This document shows, piece after piece, positions 16,435-25,968 of a DNA stretch of 64,000 nucleotides; position 1 is the stretch's first letter, and every line of letters starts with the position of its first letter. The notes beneath the pieces are model-generated. The model saw nothing but the letters and a program-made list of their open reading frames with translations. It did not search any database and was not told the origin of the DNA. Made by a program: the position numbers and the translations under genes. The stretch lies in assembly GCA_031261505.1 (NCBI GenBank), contig JAISJN010000004.1:124001-188000 (forward strand), written 5' to 3'. Origin of the DNA: Clostridioides sp. GTDB lineage: Bacteria; Bacillota; Clostridia; Peptostreptococcales; Peptostreptococcaceae.

Positions 16435-18621
16435 TCTATTAAAATAGCACTTGCTGGAAATCCAAATGCAGGTAAGACAACTTTATTCAACGCCTTGACA
16501 GGTTCGAATCAATTTGTCGGAAACTGGCCAGGGGTTACAGTAGAAAAAAAAGAAGGAAAATTGAAAGGTCACAAGGACGTGACAATAATAGATTTACCAG
16601 GAATCTATTCACTATCTCCATATACATTAGAGGAGGTTGTGTCTAGAAACTACCTAGTAGACGAGAGACCGGATGCAATATTAAATATCATAGATGGTAC
16701 AAATCTAGAGAGAAATCTATACCTCACAACACAACTTACAGAAATGGGTATACCAGTTGTAGTTGCGATAAATATGATGGATGTAGTTGAAAAAAACGGA
16801 GACAAGATAAATACAGAGAATCTTTCAAAAGAACTGGGATGTGTAGTTGTAGAGATATCTGCACTTAAGGGAAAAGGAATGAAAGAGGTAGCCGATATGG
16901 CAATCAACGCTGCATTCCAAGGAAAGACAACACCTCAACATGGATTCAGTGGAAGTGTAGAACATGCAATAGCCCATATTGAAGAGGCTGTGCTTCACGA
17001 TCTTCCAGAAGAACAGCAGAGATGGTACGCTATCAAATTGTTTGAAAGAGATGAGAAGATCATAGAGAAACTAAAATTAAAAGCAGATGTTGTATCTCAT
17101 ATAGAAAATGATATAGCGAGATGCGAAGATGAACTAGACGACGATAGCGAGAGCATAATCACAGCAGAGCGTTACGATTATATATCGTCGATTATATCGA
17201 AATCATTGAAACTAAAAAACAGAGGAAATTTAACGGTATCAGATAAAATAGATAAGATAGTGACTAATAGATTTTTGGCATTGCCAATATTCGCATTGGT
17301 GATGTTCATAGTATATTATATCTCGGTAACTACAGTTGGAACACTTGCAACAGACTGGGCAAACGACGGTGTATTCGGTGAAGGCTGGAATTTATTTGGA
17401 AGCGGAATATTCGTGCCAGGTGTACCTGTGATACTAGGTAATTTTCTAGAAGCAATTAACTGTGCAGAGTGGTTACAGGGACTCATACTAGACGGTATAG
17501 TATCTGGAGTTGGAGCAGTACTTGGATTCGTACCTCAGATGTTTATACTATTCATGTTCCTAGCGTTCTTAGAAGGTTGCGGTTATATGGCACGTATAGC
17601 CTTCATAATGGACAGGATATTTAGGAAGTTTGGATTATCAGGAAAATCATTTATTCCTATGCTTATAGGTACTGGTTGTGGTGTCCCAGCGATAATGGCA
17701 TCGAGAACTATCGAAAGCGAAAGAGATAGAAAGATGACGATTATGACTACTACATTTATTCCTTGTAGTGCTAAGCTACCTATTATAGCTCTTATAGCAG
17801 GAGCATTGTTCCACGGAGCTTGGTGGGTTGCACCTAGTGCTTACTTTGTAGGAATACTAGCTATAATATGTTCGGGAATTATACTTAAAAAAACTAGGTT
17901 GTTCAGCGGCGACGTAGCACCATTTGTAATGGAATTACCAGCATATCACTGGCCAACAGCGATAAACATACTTAGAAGCATGTGGGAAAGAGGCTGGTCG
18001 TTCATCAAGAAGGCAGGAACAGTAATACTTCTAGCTACAATATTAGTATGGTTTACTGCTGGATTTGGCTGGGGACCTGATGGTTCATTCGGAATGGTGG
18101 ATATGTCTGAAAGTATACTAGCTAAGGTTGCATCTACTATATCGTGGATATTCACTCCACTTGGCTGGGGTAACTGGAAGGCTACAGTAGCAGCACTTAC
18201 AGGTTTAATAGCTAAGGAAAATGTAGTTGGTACATTTGGTATACTTTACGGATTTGGAGAAGTAGCTGAAAACGGAAGCGAAATATGGAAAAATCTAGCG
18301 GCAAGTTTTACTACAGTATCTGCGTACTCATTCCTAGTATTCAACCTACTTTGCGCACCTTGTTTTGCAGCTATGGGAGCGATTAGGAGAGAGATGAACA
18401 ACTCGAAATGGTTCTGGATTGCGATAGGATACCAATGTGGATTTGCATATGTAGTAGCACTTTGCATATTCCAACTTGGAAGATTCTTTACAACCGGATC
18501 ATTTGGAATAGGAACAGTAGTTGCGATAGCATTTGTGCTAGCGTTCATATGGTTGCTAATTAGACCAGCTAAGAAAATAAATGACAATAAGAATGGACAG
18601 GCAATAAAAGCATTGCAATAA
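16432..18621 (+). CDS. feoB: ferrous iron transporter FeoB
   Basis: FeoB is the Fe(II) permease of the cytoplasmic membrane. The 729-residue protein has an N-terminal G domain (G1 GNPNAGKTT at about 8-16, G3 DLPG near 55, G4 NMMD near 115), a helical FeoB_Cyto region and a C-terminal membrane part with two Gate domains and conserved cysteines (GTGCGVPA, FIPCSAKLP). The length is normal. The start codon lacks a local ribosome site and appears to use the stem-bridged site described at 16367. The small Cys-rich protein gene follows 42 bp downstream. Confidence 0.96.
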   Translation: MSIKIALAGNPNAGKTTLFNALTGSNQFVGNWPGVTVEKKEGKLKGHKDVTIIDLPGIYSLSPYTLEEVVSRNYLVDERPDAILNIIDGTNLERNLYLTTQLTEMGIPVVVAINMMDVVEKNGDKINTENLSKELGCVVVEISALKGKGMKEVADMAINAAFQGKTTPQHGFSGSVEHAIAHIEEAVLHDLPEEQQRWYAIKLFERDEKIIEKLKLKADVVSHIENDIARCEDELDDDSESIITAERYDYISSIISKSLKLKNRGNLTVSDKIDKIVTNRFLALPIFALVMFIVYYISVTTVGTLATDWANDGVFGEGWNLFGSGIFVPGVPVILGNFLEAINCAEWLQGLILDGIVSGVGAVLGFVPQMFILFMFLAFLEGCGYMARIAFIMDRIFRKFGLSGKSFIPMLIGTGCGVPAIMASRTIESERDRKMTIMTTTFIPCSAKLPIIALIAGALFHGAWWVAPSAYFVGILAIICSGIILKKTRLFSGDVAPFVMELPAYHWPTAINILRSMWERGWSFIKKAGTVILLATILVWFTAGFGWGPDGSFGMVDMSESILAKVASTISWIFTPLGWGNWKATVAALTGLIAKENVVGTFGILYGFGEVAENGSEIWKNLAASFTTVSAYSFLVFNLLCAPCFAAMGAIRREMNNSKWFWIAIGYQCGFAYVVALCIFQLGRFFTTGSFGIGTVVAIAFVLAFIWLLIRPAKKINDNKNGQAIKALQ

Positions 18622-18663
18622 ATTGATAAATACATCTGGGTTGCTATGAGAGGAGTGAGGTAT

Positions 18664-18843
18664 GTGGGTACAATTATCGTTGGTTTAGTAGTGTTGGCAA
18701 TAGTTGCGGCTATATTAAAGAATATGTCAGATAAGAAGAAACAGGGAAAGAGTGCTACATGTGGATCTTGTTGCTCAGGTTGCGCTGGTTGCCACAGTGC
18801 AACTTCGTACGACAGCATAGCTGACAATCATAAAGAGCAGTAG
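18664..18843 (+). CDS. FeoB-associated Cys-rich membrane protein
   Basis: A protein of about 59 residues with one N-terminal membrane helix and a cytoplasmic tail containing the cluster CGSCCSGCAGC. Such proteins follow feoB in many Firmicutes and are thought to handle iron near the channel; the mechanism is not established. I prefer the GTG at 18664, preceded by AGGAGTGAGG; the in-frame ATG at 18646 would add six residues but has no ribosome site. Confidence 0.85.
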   Translation: MGTIIVGLVVLAIVAAILKNMSDKKKQGKSATCGSCCSGCAGCHSATSYDSIADNHKEQ

Positions 18844-18897
18844 GTGAATACGAATTAAATAAAAGATCTAAGTCAAAATAAATTTAAAGTTGAAATG

Positions 18898-18941
18898 AAT
18901 TCGAGAGCGTCCACTATATATGTAGAGGACGCTCTCGAATT
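18898..18941 (+). terminator. feo operon terminator
   Basis: A perfect 15-bp inverted repeat AATTCGAGAGCGTCC/GGACGCTCTCGAATT with a 14-nt loop follows the operon. A second, weaker hairpin AAAGCATT/AATGCTTT followed by CAAAAAAAT lies near 19018-19053. Confidence 0.85.
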
Positions 18942-19131
18942 TTACTTAGATAGACATAAACACAGTATATTTAGACAAAGTATTTCTTATACAGATGAAG
19001 GTTTAAATCGACCGCCTAAAGCATTGAATTATCATTTAATCAAATGCTTTCAAAAAAATATTGTGTATAGGAATTAATTAATCAAAGGAGGTAATTATAA
19101 GAAGGAGAATAGATTAACGTCGGGAGGAAAT

Positions 19132-20415
19132 ATGAAAAAATATAAAGTTGGAAATATATCAGAGTATCTATCTGTTCTAGAAGACATAGATATAGCACAG
19201 TTTGTATATAGAGGGCAAAATGAGCCGTATTTTTCGATACGAGCTAGTGCATTCAGACCATATAAAGGCGGTTGGAATTCAGATAAAATATACGATATGA
19301 GAAGGCTACATTCCTCGTTTTACGATAGGATAATAAGTCAACTATCTCTGGATGAAAAGAAGTATTTTTTAGCTTATTGTCAACACCACGGAATCCCGAC
19401 AAATCTTGTGGACATATCGTACTCTCCACTGGTTGCCCTATTTTTCGCATGTGACGGAAAAAAGGAATATAGCTTTTCTTTAAGCGAAATCTCTGGGGAG
19501 AAGACGCTTGAGGAGGTTGAAAAAGACGTTTCTCTGCAGGAGATGTTGGTTAAAAACCTCATAGAAAAAGCAAAAAAATCCTGTTATTCTGACTTTGCTC
19601 AGATATATATGATTAAAAAAGAGAGATTGATAGATATTACAAGCCTAGTAGTGAAATTAGAGGGAAAAAATATGTTTGAAGAATTGATGAGCGATGACGA
19701 TGTGCTATCGGACTTACTAGATTTAGTAAGCAGTCATTTTAATTTAATAGGCTATAATATCGTATTAATATGGTTAAAAAATATCTTAAGTACCTATATA
19801 GAGATATGCGATGTATATTCGGAATTTTTGGATCCGGGTGATTTTCAAAAGGAAGTAAAAAATATATTAGAAGAGATAGATAAATTCTGTGGAGAAGATT
19901 TCGAAATAGAAGAGGAAAATCTTAAAGAAGTTGTGGAATCCAATTTATCACAGACATTTAACTCGAAGAAATTTTATATAAAGGATAGGTCGCTTCAAAT
20001 AAAGGAGACTTCTCTTTGCATAGAGGATTCTGAAGAATTCAACATAACGGCACAGATATACCTGGCTGTCCTTACAGAGATATTATCTCTTCTCAAAAAC
20101 ATGCCAGAAAATCTCAGTATAAATCTAGATATATGTTTTACATATAAACCCCCAGAGCTATTTACTAGGATGTCAAGTCAACAGAGCTTTTTTATATACC
20201 AGCCCTATCTATATACCAACGACACTATGTTTGACTACTGCGAGCTAAACGTTCAAAAGATAAATCCAGATGTTCTAATTGAAATCGACAATTATATCGA
20301 CATACTTAGAGAATTGGATGTACTCGGTATAAATAATGGGACTATCTATGGCGATGTAGACAACATCGCTAAATCGGTGTTAAAGTCATCTGGTATCTTG
20401 CTGAAATTAAAATAA
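19132..20415 (+). CDS. FRG domain-containing protein
   Basis: A 427-residue cytoplasmic protein. The FRG-domain marks are FVYRGQNE near residue 24 and QHHGIPTNLVDISYSPLVAL near 85-104. FRG proteins are scattered among bacteria and phages, often near mobile or defence genes, and no activity is established. The remaining 300 residues are acidic and helical with no known domain. GGGAGGAAAT precedes the ATG. It stands alone between the feo terminator and the tRNA, with lower GC than its neighbours, so it is probably an accessory gene. Confidence 0.8.
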   Translation: MKKYKVGNISEYLSVLEDIDIAQFVYRGQNEPYFSIRASAFRPYKGGWNSDKIYDMRRLHSSFYDRIISQLSLDEKKYFLAYCQHHGIPTNLVDISYSPLVALFFACDGKKEYSFSLSEISGEKTLEEVEKDVSLQEMLVKNLIEKAKKSCYSDFAQIYMIKKERLIDITSLVVKLEGKNMFEELMSDDDVLSDLLDLVSSHFNLIGYNIVLIWLKNILSTYIEICDVYSEFLDPGDFQKEVKNILEEIDKFCGEDFEIEEENLKEVVESNLSQTFNSKKFYIKDRSLQIKETSLCIEDSEEFNITAQIYLAVLTEILSLLKNMPENLSINLDICFTYKPPELFTRMSSQQSFFIYQPYLYTNDTMFDYCELNVQKINPDVLIEIDNYIDILRELDVLGINNGTIYGDVDNIAKSVLKSSGILLKLK

Positions 20416-20522
20416 TTTGAGAAAGAGAGACGTGTAGATAAGTGTTAGATATCTGCCGTAATTACTATTTTGGTGTGGTGTCTGGCGTAATTGCTATTTC
20501 AATATGGGATTATTTCAACAGA

Positions 20523-20566
20523 AAAAAGCTACAATCACTGTAATATAGAAGAGATTGTAGCTTTTA
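20523..20566. terminator. terminator downstream of tRNA-Arg
   Basis: AAAAGCTACAATC pairs with GATTGTAGCTTTT. On the minus strand it follows the tRNA 3' end and has a T-run; on the plus strand it may end the FRG transcript. Confidence 0.8.
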
Positions 20567-20570
20567 ATAT

Positions 20571-20647
20571 TGGTGTCCCAGAGAGGAGTCGAACCTCCGA
20601 CACCCGCCTTAGGAGGGCGGTGCTCTATCCTGCTGAGCTACTGAGAC
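20571..20647 (-). tRNA. tRNA-Arg(CCU)
   Basis: A 77-nt cloverleaf on the minus strand with acceptor stem GTCTCAG/CTGGGAC, a D arm AGCTCAGCAGGATAGAGC, anticodon stem CCGCC/GGCGG around loop CTCCTAA (anticodon CCT), T loop GGTTCGACTCC and an encoded CCA. It reads AGG, a codon heavily used in this window. Confidence 0.97.
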
Positions 20648-20758
20648 ATATAAATCGTAATTTTCACGACATCAACTATTATACACCAAACTGACAAAAT
20701 AATCTAGTACTAAAATACATTAGTAGAATAAAAAAATTTTTTGGAGCTGAAATAAAGG

Positions 20759-20830
20759 CACAGAGTACTGTGTAACACAAAGTACTGTGCAAAATTAAAA
20801 ATAACTATTGTGCAACACAAAGTACTGTGT
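20759..20830. promoter_or_regulatory. three operator-like repeats upstream of the PadR gene
   Basis: Three near-palindromic copies of ACACAAAGTACTGTGT are present: CACAGAGTACTGTGT (20759-20773), AACACAAAGTACTGTGC (20774-20790) and AACACAAAGTACTGTGT (20814-20830). AGTACT centres are spaced 17 and 40 bp apart. The position, 80-150 bp before a PadR-family gene, suggests autoregulatory sites. Confidence 0.6.
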
Positions 20831-20911
20831 TAATATATAGTTATTAAAGATAGCGAGTGTATCTAGCAGTGAGGAGTTTGCGCTGTTGTGTATATTTCAA
20901 GGGGGTATTAA

Positions 20912-21220
20912 ATGAACACACAATTTAGAAAAGGTGTGCTGGAAATATGTGTACTCGCTCTGATTGATAAAAAGGATATGTATGGATATGAAATAGTGCA
21001 GAGCATCTCAAAAGTTATAGATGTAAACGAGGGTACGATATACCCTATACTGAGAAGGCTCACGAAAGAATTCTACTTCACGACATATATACTTGAATCG
21101 TCAGAAGGACCAGCACGAAAGTATTATAAGATTACAGTGGATGGGAAAAAACATCTCGAGACTATGATTACAGAATGGAATGAATTTGTAAAGGCAATAG
21201 GTGTACTACTGGATAGTTGA
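20912..21220 (+). CDS. PadR-family transcriptional regulator
   Basis: A 102-residue winged-helix regulator of the short (subfamily 2) PadR type: LALIDKKDMYGYEIVQSI near residue 15 and NEGTIYPILRRL near 38 are the helix-turn-helix signature, followed by a short dimerisation helix. Such genes typically precede and repress an envelope-stress operon of DUF1700 and DUF4097 proteins, as here. AAGGGGG precedes the ATG. Repeated palindromes at 20759 are the likely binding sites. Confidence 0.92.
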   Translation: MNTQFRKGVLEICVLALIDKKDMYGYEIVQSISKVIDVNEGTIYPILRRLTKEFYFTTYILESSEGPARKYYKITVDGKKHLETMITEWNEFVKAIGVLLDS

Positions 21221-21348
21221 TCGAGAAGATGAAAGAAGCAGATAAGGAGATAGGGAAATAATAAGATAAGCAGAAATCCATAAAGAGAAATCTATAAAGA
21301 AAAATTTTAAAAGAGAAATTCATGGATAAAAAAGGGGAGGTATGTAGT

Positions 21349-22185
21349 TTGAAGAAAAGCGAATTTCTAGAAATCCTGAGGGATTATTTAGTAAAAGATT
21401 TTTCAGAAGACGAAGTCAATGATATATTAAGAGATTACGAAGAATACTTTGTCGATGGAAAAATTGAAGGAAAGACAGAAATAGAGATAATAGAGGAACT
21501 TGGTTCGCCAAAGACAATTGCATCAGAGTTCAAGGTGAATATGCAGGGAGATGAATTGAGCGACAAGTTGATAAATGAAAAGGTCTTAAACACAAAGATA
21601 AACAATGCAAAGTCAAAGATAAAAAGATCTTCAAATTCAGCTGGGAAGTGGATATCGGATTTTGCAAGTTTAGTGGTCGATAAAATAACTGAACTATTAA
21701 CTATAGATATACCTCGAAAAGGGGAGGCTGCTAAGGAATCGTACTCCACAAATAGAATATTTGTATTTTTAGGAATGACGATATTGACCTTAGCTCTATT
21801 GTTCCCATTTTTCTGGATAGTACTTTTCACAGTAGTGATAATTGGAATTCTGGCAGGAGCAGCTATTTGTTCTGTTATATTCTTGCCGCTGATATACAAA
21901 TTTAGCGTGGTGATACCGTCGCTCACTACAGTCATGGTATTTGTCTACATAGCTTTTATAGGATTTGAAATTCTAGCATGTCAAGTTATGATATTCGTGG
22001 TAAAGCAGATTATAAAATTTGTCAAGAGGTATATAAATTGGATAAAAACGAGGTTCATATACGTGAGGGCATCTAAGAGGATAAATCTAGATAAAACGCA
22101 GTGGGCAGGTAAAAAAGGTATAAATAAAGATGTGAGAATATCTAGTGAAGAAGTTGAAGTGAAAGGGGGGCATATAGATGAGTAA
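21349..22185 (+). CDS. DUF1700 (HAAS domain) membrane protein
   Basis: The N-terminal HAAS module (LRDYLVKDF, YEEYF near 30, EELGSPKTIASEF near 55) is followed by a linker, three or four hydrophobic segments between about residues 135 and 225, and a basic tail. Function is unknown; these proteins accompany PadR regulators and DUF4097 proteins. The TTG at 21349 is preferred because GGGGAGGT lies 7 bases upstream; the ATG at 21322 would add nine residues without a ribosome site. It overlaps the next gene by 8 bp, so the two are translationally coupled. Confidence 0.85.
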   Translation: MKKSEFLEILRDYLVKDFSEDEVNDILRDYEEYFVDGKIEGKTEIEIIEELGSPKTIASEFKVNMQGDELSDKLINEKVLNTKINNAKSKIKRSSNSAGKWISDFASLVVDKITELLTIDIPRKGEAAKESYSTNRIFVFLGMTILTLALLFPFFWIVLFTVVIIGILAGAAICSVIFLPLIYKFSVVIPSLTTVMVFVYIAFIGFEILACQVMIFVVKQIIKFVKRYINWIKTRFIYVRASKRINLDKTQWAGKKGINKDVRISSEEVEVKGGHIDE

Positions 22186-23206
22186 GAAAAAAATACTATC
22201 TATTGTAGCTGCGGTAATGTTAGTTGTAGGTATAGTAGGTACATCATGGTCATTATTCTATATAGCTCCAAGTATAATGGAGTTCCAACAGCAAAGAAAA
22301 AGAGAGTCAAATAAAGAAATAACTCTATATGAAAAAGAGTCTACCCCAACTAAATTGGTAGTGAACAGCTATGGTACTCAGGTAACAGTGAGACACAAGG
22401 ACGGCGGATGCGTAGTTGTAAAGGGAAGTAATCTTAGAAATAGAAAATACGAATTCCACGAAGATGGAGGAGTCTTGACTGTAACAGAAATTCAAAATGA
22501 CAGTGAATTCTATAATATGGATTTGGATGAGATTGTAGAAGAGATTATAGATGGAAATCTTGGCTATATAACTGATAGCAGGTTGGTGATATACGTACCA
22601 GAAAGATTGGATTTACAAATAGATACAGTGTCTACTGGTATAGACATAGAAGAGGGCGTAGCAGGTAAAAATGTCGAACTCCAAACTTCTAGTTATGTAA
22701 ATATTGAAAAAGTGATTGAAGAAGATAACGAGATGGATAAGTTAAGTGTAAGGTCTGAATCTGGAGATATGAATATAAACGCAAAGGATCTTTTGGGTAT
22801 TAAAAACTTGACGCTGGACACAGATTATTTAACTATAAAATCACCACAAGATGAAAAATTAACAGATGAAGAAGAAAAGAGACTTCCAGAAACGTTAAAT
22901 GTATCGTCAATTGCATCACATATAAAAATAGAATCTAACTTTCCAGTGGCAAAGACTATAAACATCGATTCACCAGAGGCGTGGTTGACTCTAAATCTAC
23001 CGATTGATAAATACAAGTACAAGGCTGATATAAATTCGAGCCAAAGACTGGATTACAACACAGAGGAAGAAGAAGAGTACGTCGATCCAGAAGATGGTAA
23101 AGCGATGAGTATAAACGGGCTGTTAAATCCTAAGTTGGAGAATCTAGAAAATCAGTATAGTATAACTACTAATACTCATTATTTTAAATCAAAGAATATA
23201 AAGTAG
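22178..23206 (+). CDS. DUF4097-family envelope protein
   Basis: A 342-residue protein with an N-terminal membrane segment (residues 6-26) and an extracellular beta-solenoid-like region with the alternating pattern of DUF4097 putative adhesins (VTVRHKDGGCVVVKG, RLVIYVPERLDLQID). The role is probably envelope sensing or surface structure, by association with DUF1700 and PadR. AAAGGGGGG precedes the ATG inside the previous gene. Confidence 0.82.
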   Translation: MSKKKILSIVAAVMLVVGIVGTSWSLFYIAPSIMEFQQQRKRESNKEITLYEKESTPTKLVVNSYGTQVTVRHKDGGCVVVKGSNLRNRKYEFHEDGGVLTVTEIQNDSEFYNMDLDEIVEEIIDGNLGYITDSRLVIYVPERLDLQIDTVSTGIDIEEGVAGKNVELQTSSYVNIEKVIEEDNEMDKLSVRSESGDMNINAKDLLGIKNLTLDTDYLTIKSPQDEKLTDEEEKRLPETLNVSSIASHIKIESNFPVAKTINIDSPEAWLTLNLPIDKYKYKADINSSQRLDYNTEEEEEYVDPEDGKAMSINGLLNPKLENLENQYSITTNTHYFKSKNIK

Positions 23207-23252
23207 ATAAGAATAGAGATTCTTAGAGCAGATAAAAATATAGATTAAGTAA

Positions 23253-23292
23253 AAAAAATCTTGGGTCCGATAGTCGGATTCCAAGATTTTTT
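23253..23292. terminator. bidirectional terminator
   Basis: AAAAAATCTTGG..CCGA pairs with TCGG..CCAAGATTTTTT around TAG. It separates the PadR operon from the convergent kinase gene. Confidence 0.92.
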
Positions 23293-23322
23293 AGTGTTGA
23301 ATATTTGGACCTATGTCCATAC

Positions 23323-24144
23323 CTATAAGGACGTTAAATCCCCAAGAAATTCCTCGAACATTACGCCGTCATTTCTGTCCGTTTCAAATCCAGAAGTATA
23401 TTCGATTGCCTTTGAAATGAACTCGCTTGCGGTGTTTACGCTGATATCGAAATCAAATCCACGACAGAGCATTCCGCAGACGATCGAAGAAAAAATATCG
23501 CCAGTTCCGCTGTAAGACCTCCCGTTGAAAGGTTTTCCAGAAAAATAATGCTCATTCTCGGTAGCGTCGTAGGAAAGGTTGTATATACAATTGCCACTCT
23601 TGATTCCAGTGATTATGACCTTATCTGGTCCAAGGATAGAAACCCTCTTAGCGACATTTAAAATTTCACTATCGCTCAGATCTAAATTTTCATAACTATC
23701 ACCGACCAAATAAAGTGCCTCTGTGAGGTTAGGGGTAGTCATATCAGAGAAGGATACCAGTTTCTTGAGCTCAGCTCTCATAGCCTCGTCAAAGCAGGTA
23801 TACATAAGACCGTCGTCGCCCATCACAGGGTCGACTACTATAAATGAATCTTTATGTACGTTTATAAAATCGAGGACTATGTCGACCTGCTCTTTTGATC
23901 CTAAAAAGCCTGTATATATCGAATCGAATTCAAAGCCCAACTCACCCCATACATTCGAATAGTTTTTCATTTCACATGTCAAATCGCAAAACGAATATTT
24001 TGGATACTCGCTTTGGTTTGAAAGCACAGCGGTTGGAAATGGACAACACTGAACTTTTAGGGCTGAGAGTATTGGAATGGCTACAGTCAACGAACATTTG
24101 CCAAGCCCAGATATATCGTGTATTGCAACAACTTTTTTTTGCAT
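23323..24144 (-). CDS. pyridoxal/pyridoxamine kinase (PdxY/PdxK-like)
   Basis: A ribokinase-superfamily kinase of 273 residues that phosphorylates B6 vitamers for PLP salvage. The start HDISGLGKCSLTVAIPIL is typical, VVDPVMGDDG near residue 105 is the Mg/ATP region, and SGTGDIFSS near 225 carries the catalytic Asp. This form is common in clostridia and is usually annotated pyridoxamine kinase. It is monocistronic and convergent with the PadR operon; several PLP enzymes in the window would use its product. Confidence 0.9.
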   Translation of the reverse strand: MQKKVVAIHDISGLGKCSLTVAIPILSALKVQCCPFPTAVLSNQSEYPKYSFCDLTCEMKNYSNVWGELGFEFDSIYTGFLGSKEQVDIVLDFINVHKDSFIVVDPVMGDDGLMYTCFDEAMRAELKKLVSFSDMTTPNLTEALYLVGDSYENLDLSDSEILNVAKRVSILGPDKVIITGIKSGNCIYNLSYDATENEHYFSGKPFNGRSYSGTGDIFSSIVCGMLCRGFDFDISVNTASEFISKAIEYTSGFETDRNDGVMFEEFLGDLTSL

Positions 24145-24201
24145 AAAATTTCCTCACTTTCAATTATGGTTCATAGATTTATCAAGTTGTGTTAATTTAC
24201 C

Positions 24202-24242
24202 AATCATTTTATTAAAAAACTAGTTATATTAATAAAATGATT
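24202..24242. repeat. perfect 12-bp inverted repeat in a divergent promoter region
   Basis: AATCATTTTATT (24202-24213) and AATAAAATGATT (24231-24242) flank a 17-nt loop between the divergent kinase and amidase genes. AAACTAGTTAT also recurs nearby. It could be an operator or a hairpin in the kinase leader. Confidence 0.45.
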
Positions 24243-24429
24243 ATGTTAAGAAACTAATTATTTTTGGAAACTAGTTATTCAAGAATAAGTTCGTTAAGAT
24301 TTATTATATCATTTAAGCGTTAAAAATTTGCATAATTTCACAAAGTCATTAAATACAAATTTCAAATTTGGACATAATAAATCTATTGATATACGAATAT
24401 GGAATTATGCATAGTTTGGAGGCGGAGTT

Positions 24430-25848
24430 GTGGAGAAAAAGCACAAGAAGGTGGACAAAGAACATAAGAAAAAGAGAAAATTAAATAGAAAAATTATAAT
24501 ATCGGCTATAGCATGTTTATGCTTAATCGCGATTTTGATAGTGAATTTCAGAAGAGATATAGAGTCAAAGGCATTTTCAGCTGTTGCAAACTTTTTGATT
24601 GTGAGAAATGATGCGATTGCTGAAAATAAGGGTCAAGGCAATTCAGATGCCAATTATCCAGAAGAAAAAAAACCTAGTGAAAAATCTAGTGGCGAATCAA
24701 CAGATAAGGCAGATCAAAAGACTGGGGATTCAGATAGAAAAAATGATGCAAGCAAGGATACAAAAGACACAAAGGATACAACTGACGACGGGAAGACTGA
24801 GGAGCAAAAAAAAGAGGAAGCATTCGTAAAAGAGAGGGAAGAGGGACATAGAAAGGACGAGTACAAGGTACTACTTCAAAATTTATTCGATTCGAGAAAC
24901 CAGGCTATTTTAGATAAGGATGAGAAGTTACTCCGCTCAATCTACGATACCGATAAGAGATTTGGACTCTGGGCTTATGAGCACGAGGAAAATAAGATGA
25001 AATACCTCGAGAACTGGTCTGGAAAACAGGGTGTGAATTTCAAAACTATTAAGACGAATGTAAAGGTTAGCAATGTAAAGGAAAAGGATAAAAATATATA
25101 CGGGATAATATGCTCGGTGTCGACCGACTACGCTTATTCGTACAAGAATCAACAAGACAAGTTAAACACATTTAGGATAGGCACAGAACATTATTTGAAT
25201 GTGAAGGTTGGAGACAAGGGAGAATTAGTGATAACTAAGGAATGGTACACGGATCCATTTGCCGATTCACTCAGCCTAGACAAGATAAATTCAGATGATA
25301 TTATGAAATATATCGCCTCTGTAGAGGCACCGGAAGTCGCTATGACAGATGAGCAGAAGAAGGGTGTGGAGTACGCTCACAAGTACGCGGGTATAGCAGC
25401 AGAGGGCGAGGAAAGCTTTAATTCAAATAGCAACTATAGAAATTTAAACCCAGATGGTGGAGATTGTGCCAACTTCGCTTCTCAAATAATGTTTGAAAGC
25501 GGCAAGTTCAAAAAAAATCAGACATGGAATTACTATGGAGATTCTGGAACAAAAGCCTGGGTAAACGCTCAGGGATTTAAAAATTACATGTTAAATAGTG
25601 GACGAGGATCTCTTATAGCGAAGGGAAAGTATGAGGAAATCTACAAGGAAGCGTATAATCTTAGACCTGGAGATATAGTAGCCTATGAAAAAAACGGTAG
25701 AATAACCCACGTTTCAACCGTTACAGGTATGGATACGAGAGGATATCCGCTAGTGACTTGCCACAATACAGACAGGCTTCTAGTTCCATGGGATCTCGGA
25801 TGGAGTGATAAGAAAATAAGTTTCCACCTAATCAAGGTAAATTATTAA
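24430..25848 (+). CDS. membrane-anchored protein with C-terminal amidase-like cysteine domain
   Basis: The 472-residue protein starts with a lysine-rich cytoplasmic tail and one membrane helix (about residues 22-41), followed by a K/D/S/T-rich wall-spanning linker to about 135, a middle domain of unknown type, and a C-terminal papain-like putative amidase domain. The active-site Cys is in GGDCANFASQ near 355 and the His in ITHVSTV near 430. It should cut an amide in the wall or in peptides outside the membrane. The start is GTG at 24430 after GGAGGCGGAG. It has no operon partner. Confidence 0.8.
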   Translation: MEKKHKKVDKEHKKKRKLNRKIIISAIACLCLIAILIVNFRRDIESKAFSAVANFLIVRNDAIAENKGQGNSDANYPEEKKPSEKSSGESTDKADQKTGDSDRKNDASKDTKDTKDTTDDGKTEEQKKEEAFVKEREEGHRKDEYKVLLQNLFDSRNQAILDKDEKLLRSIYDTDKRFGLWAYEHEENKMKYLENWSGKQGVNFKTIKTNVKVSNVKEKDKNIYGIICSVSTDYAYSYKNQQDKLNTFRIGTEHYLNVKVGDKGELVITKEWYTDPFADSLSLDKINSDDIMKYIASVEAPEVAMTDEQKKGVEYAHKYAGIAAEGEESFNSNSNYRNLNPDGGDCANFASQIMFESGKFKKNQTWNYYGDSGTKAWVNAQGFKNYMLNSGRGSLIAKGKYEEIYKEAYNLRPGDIVAYEKNGRITHVSTVTGMDTRGYPLVTCHNTDRLLVPWDLGWSDKKISFHLIKVNY

Positions 25849-25939
25849 AAAATGTTATAACAGGTATCAATTGCTAAAAAGGACTTTTAAGAAAATTTTA
25901 AAAAAAATAGAGAATTTGGCAAAATAAATTTAATATTGA

Positions 25940-25968
25940 TTGACAAGGTGAAAAGTATGTGGTAAAGT
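25940..25968 (+). promoter_or_regulatory. promoter of the cold-shock gene, long 5' leader
   Basis: TTGACA (25940-25945) and TAAAGT (25963-25968) are 17 bp apart. The leader of about 140 nt contains repeated AAGAAGTA strings; long structured leaders are typical of csp mRNAs. Confidence 0.7.

Noticed and set aside
18246-18827. 193-codon minus-strand frame opposite the end of feoB
   Set aside because: FeoB is unmistakable on the other strand, and the codon pattern of the shadow is unlike the window's genes.
18895-19077. 60-codon frame after the feo operon
   Set aside because: It spans a perfect 15-bp terminator hairpin and lacks a ribosome site.
20491-20694. 67-codon plus-strand frame
   Set aside because: It overlaps tRNA-Arg on the opposite strand.
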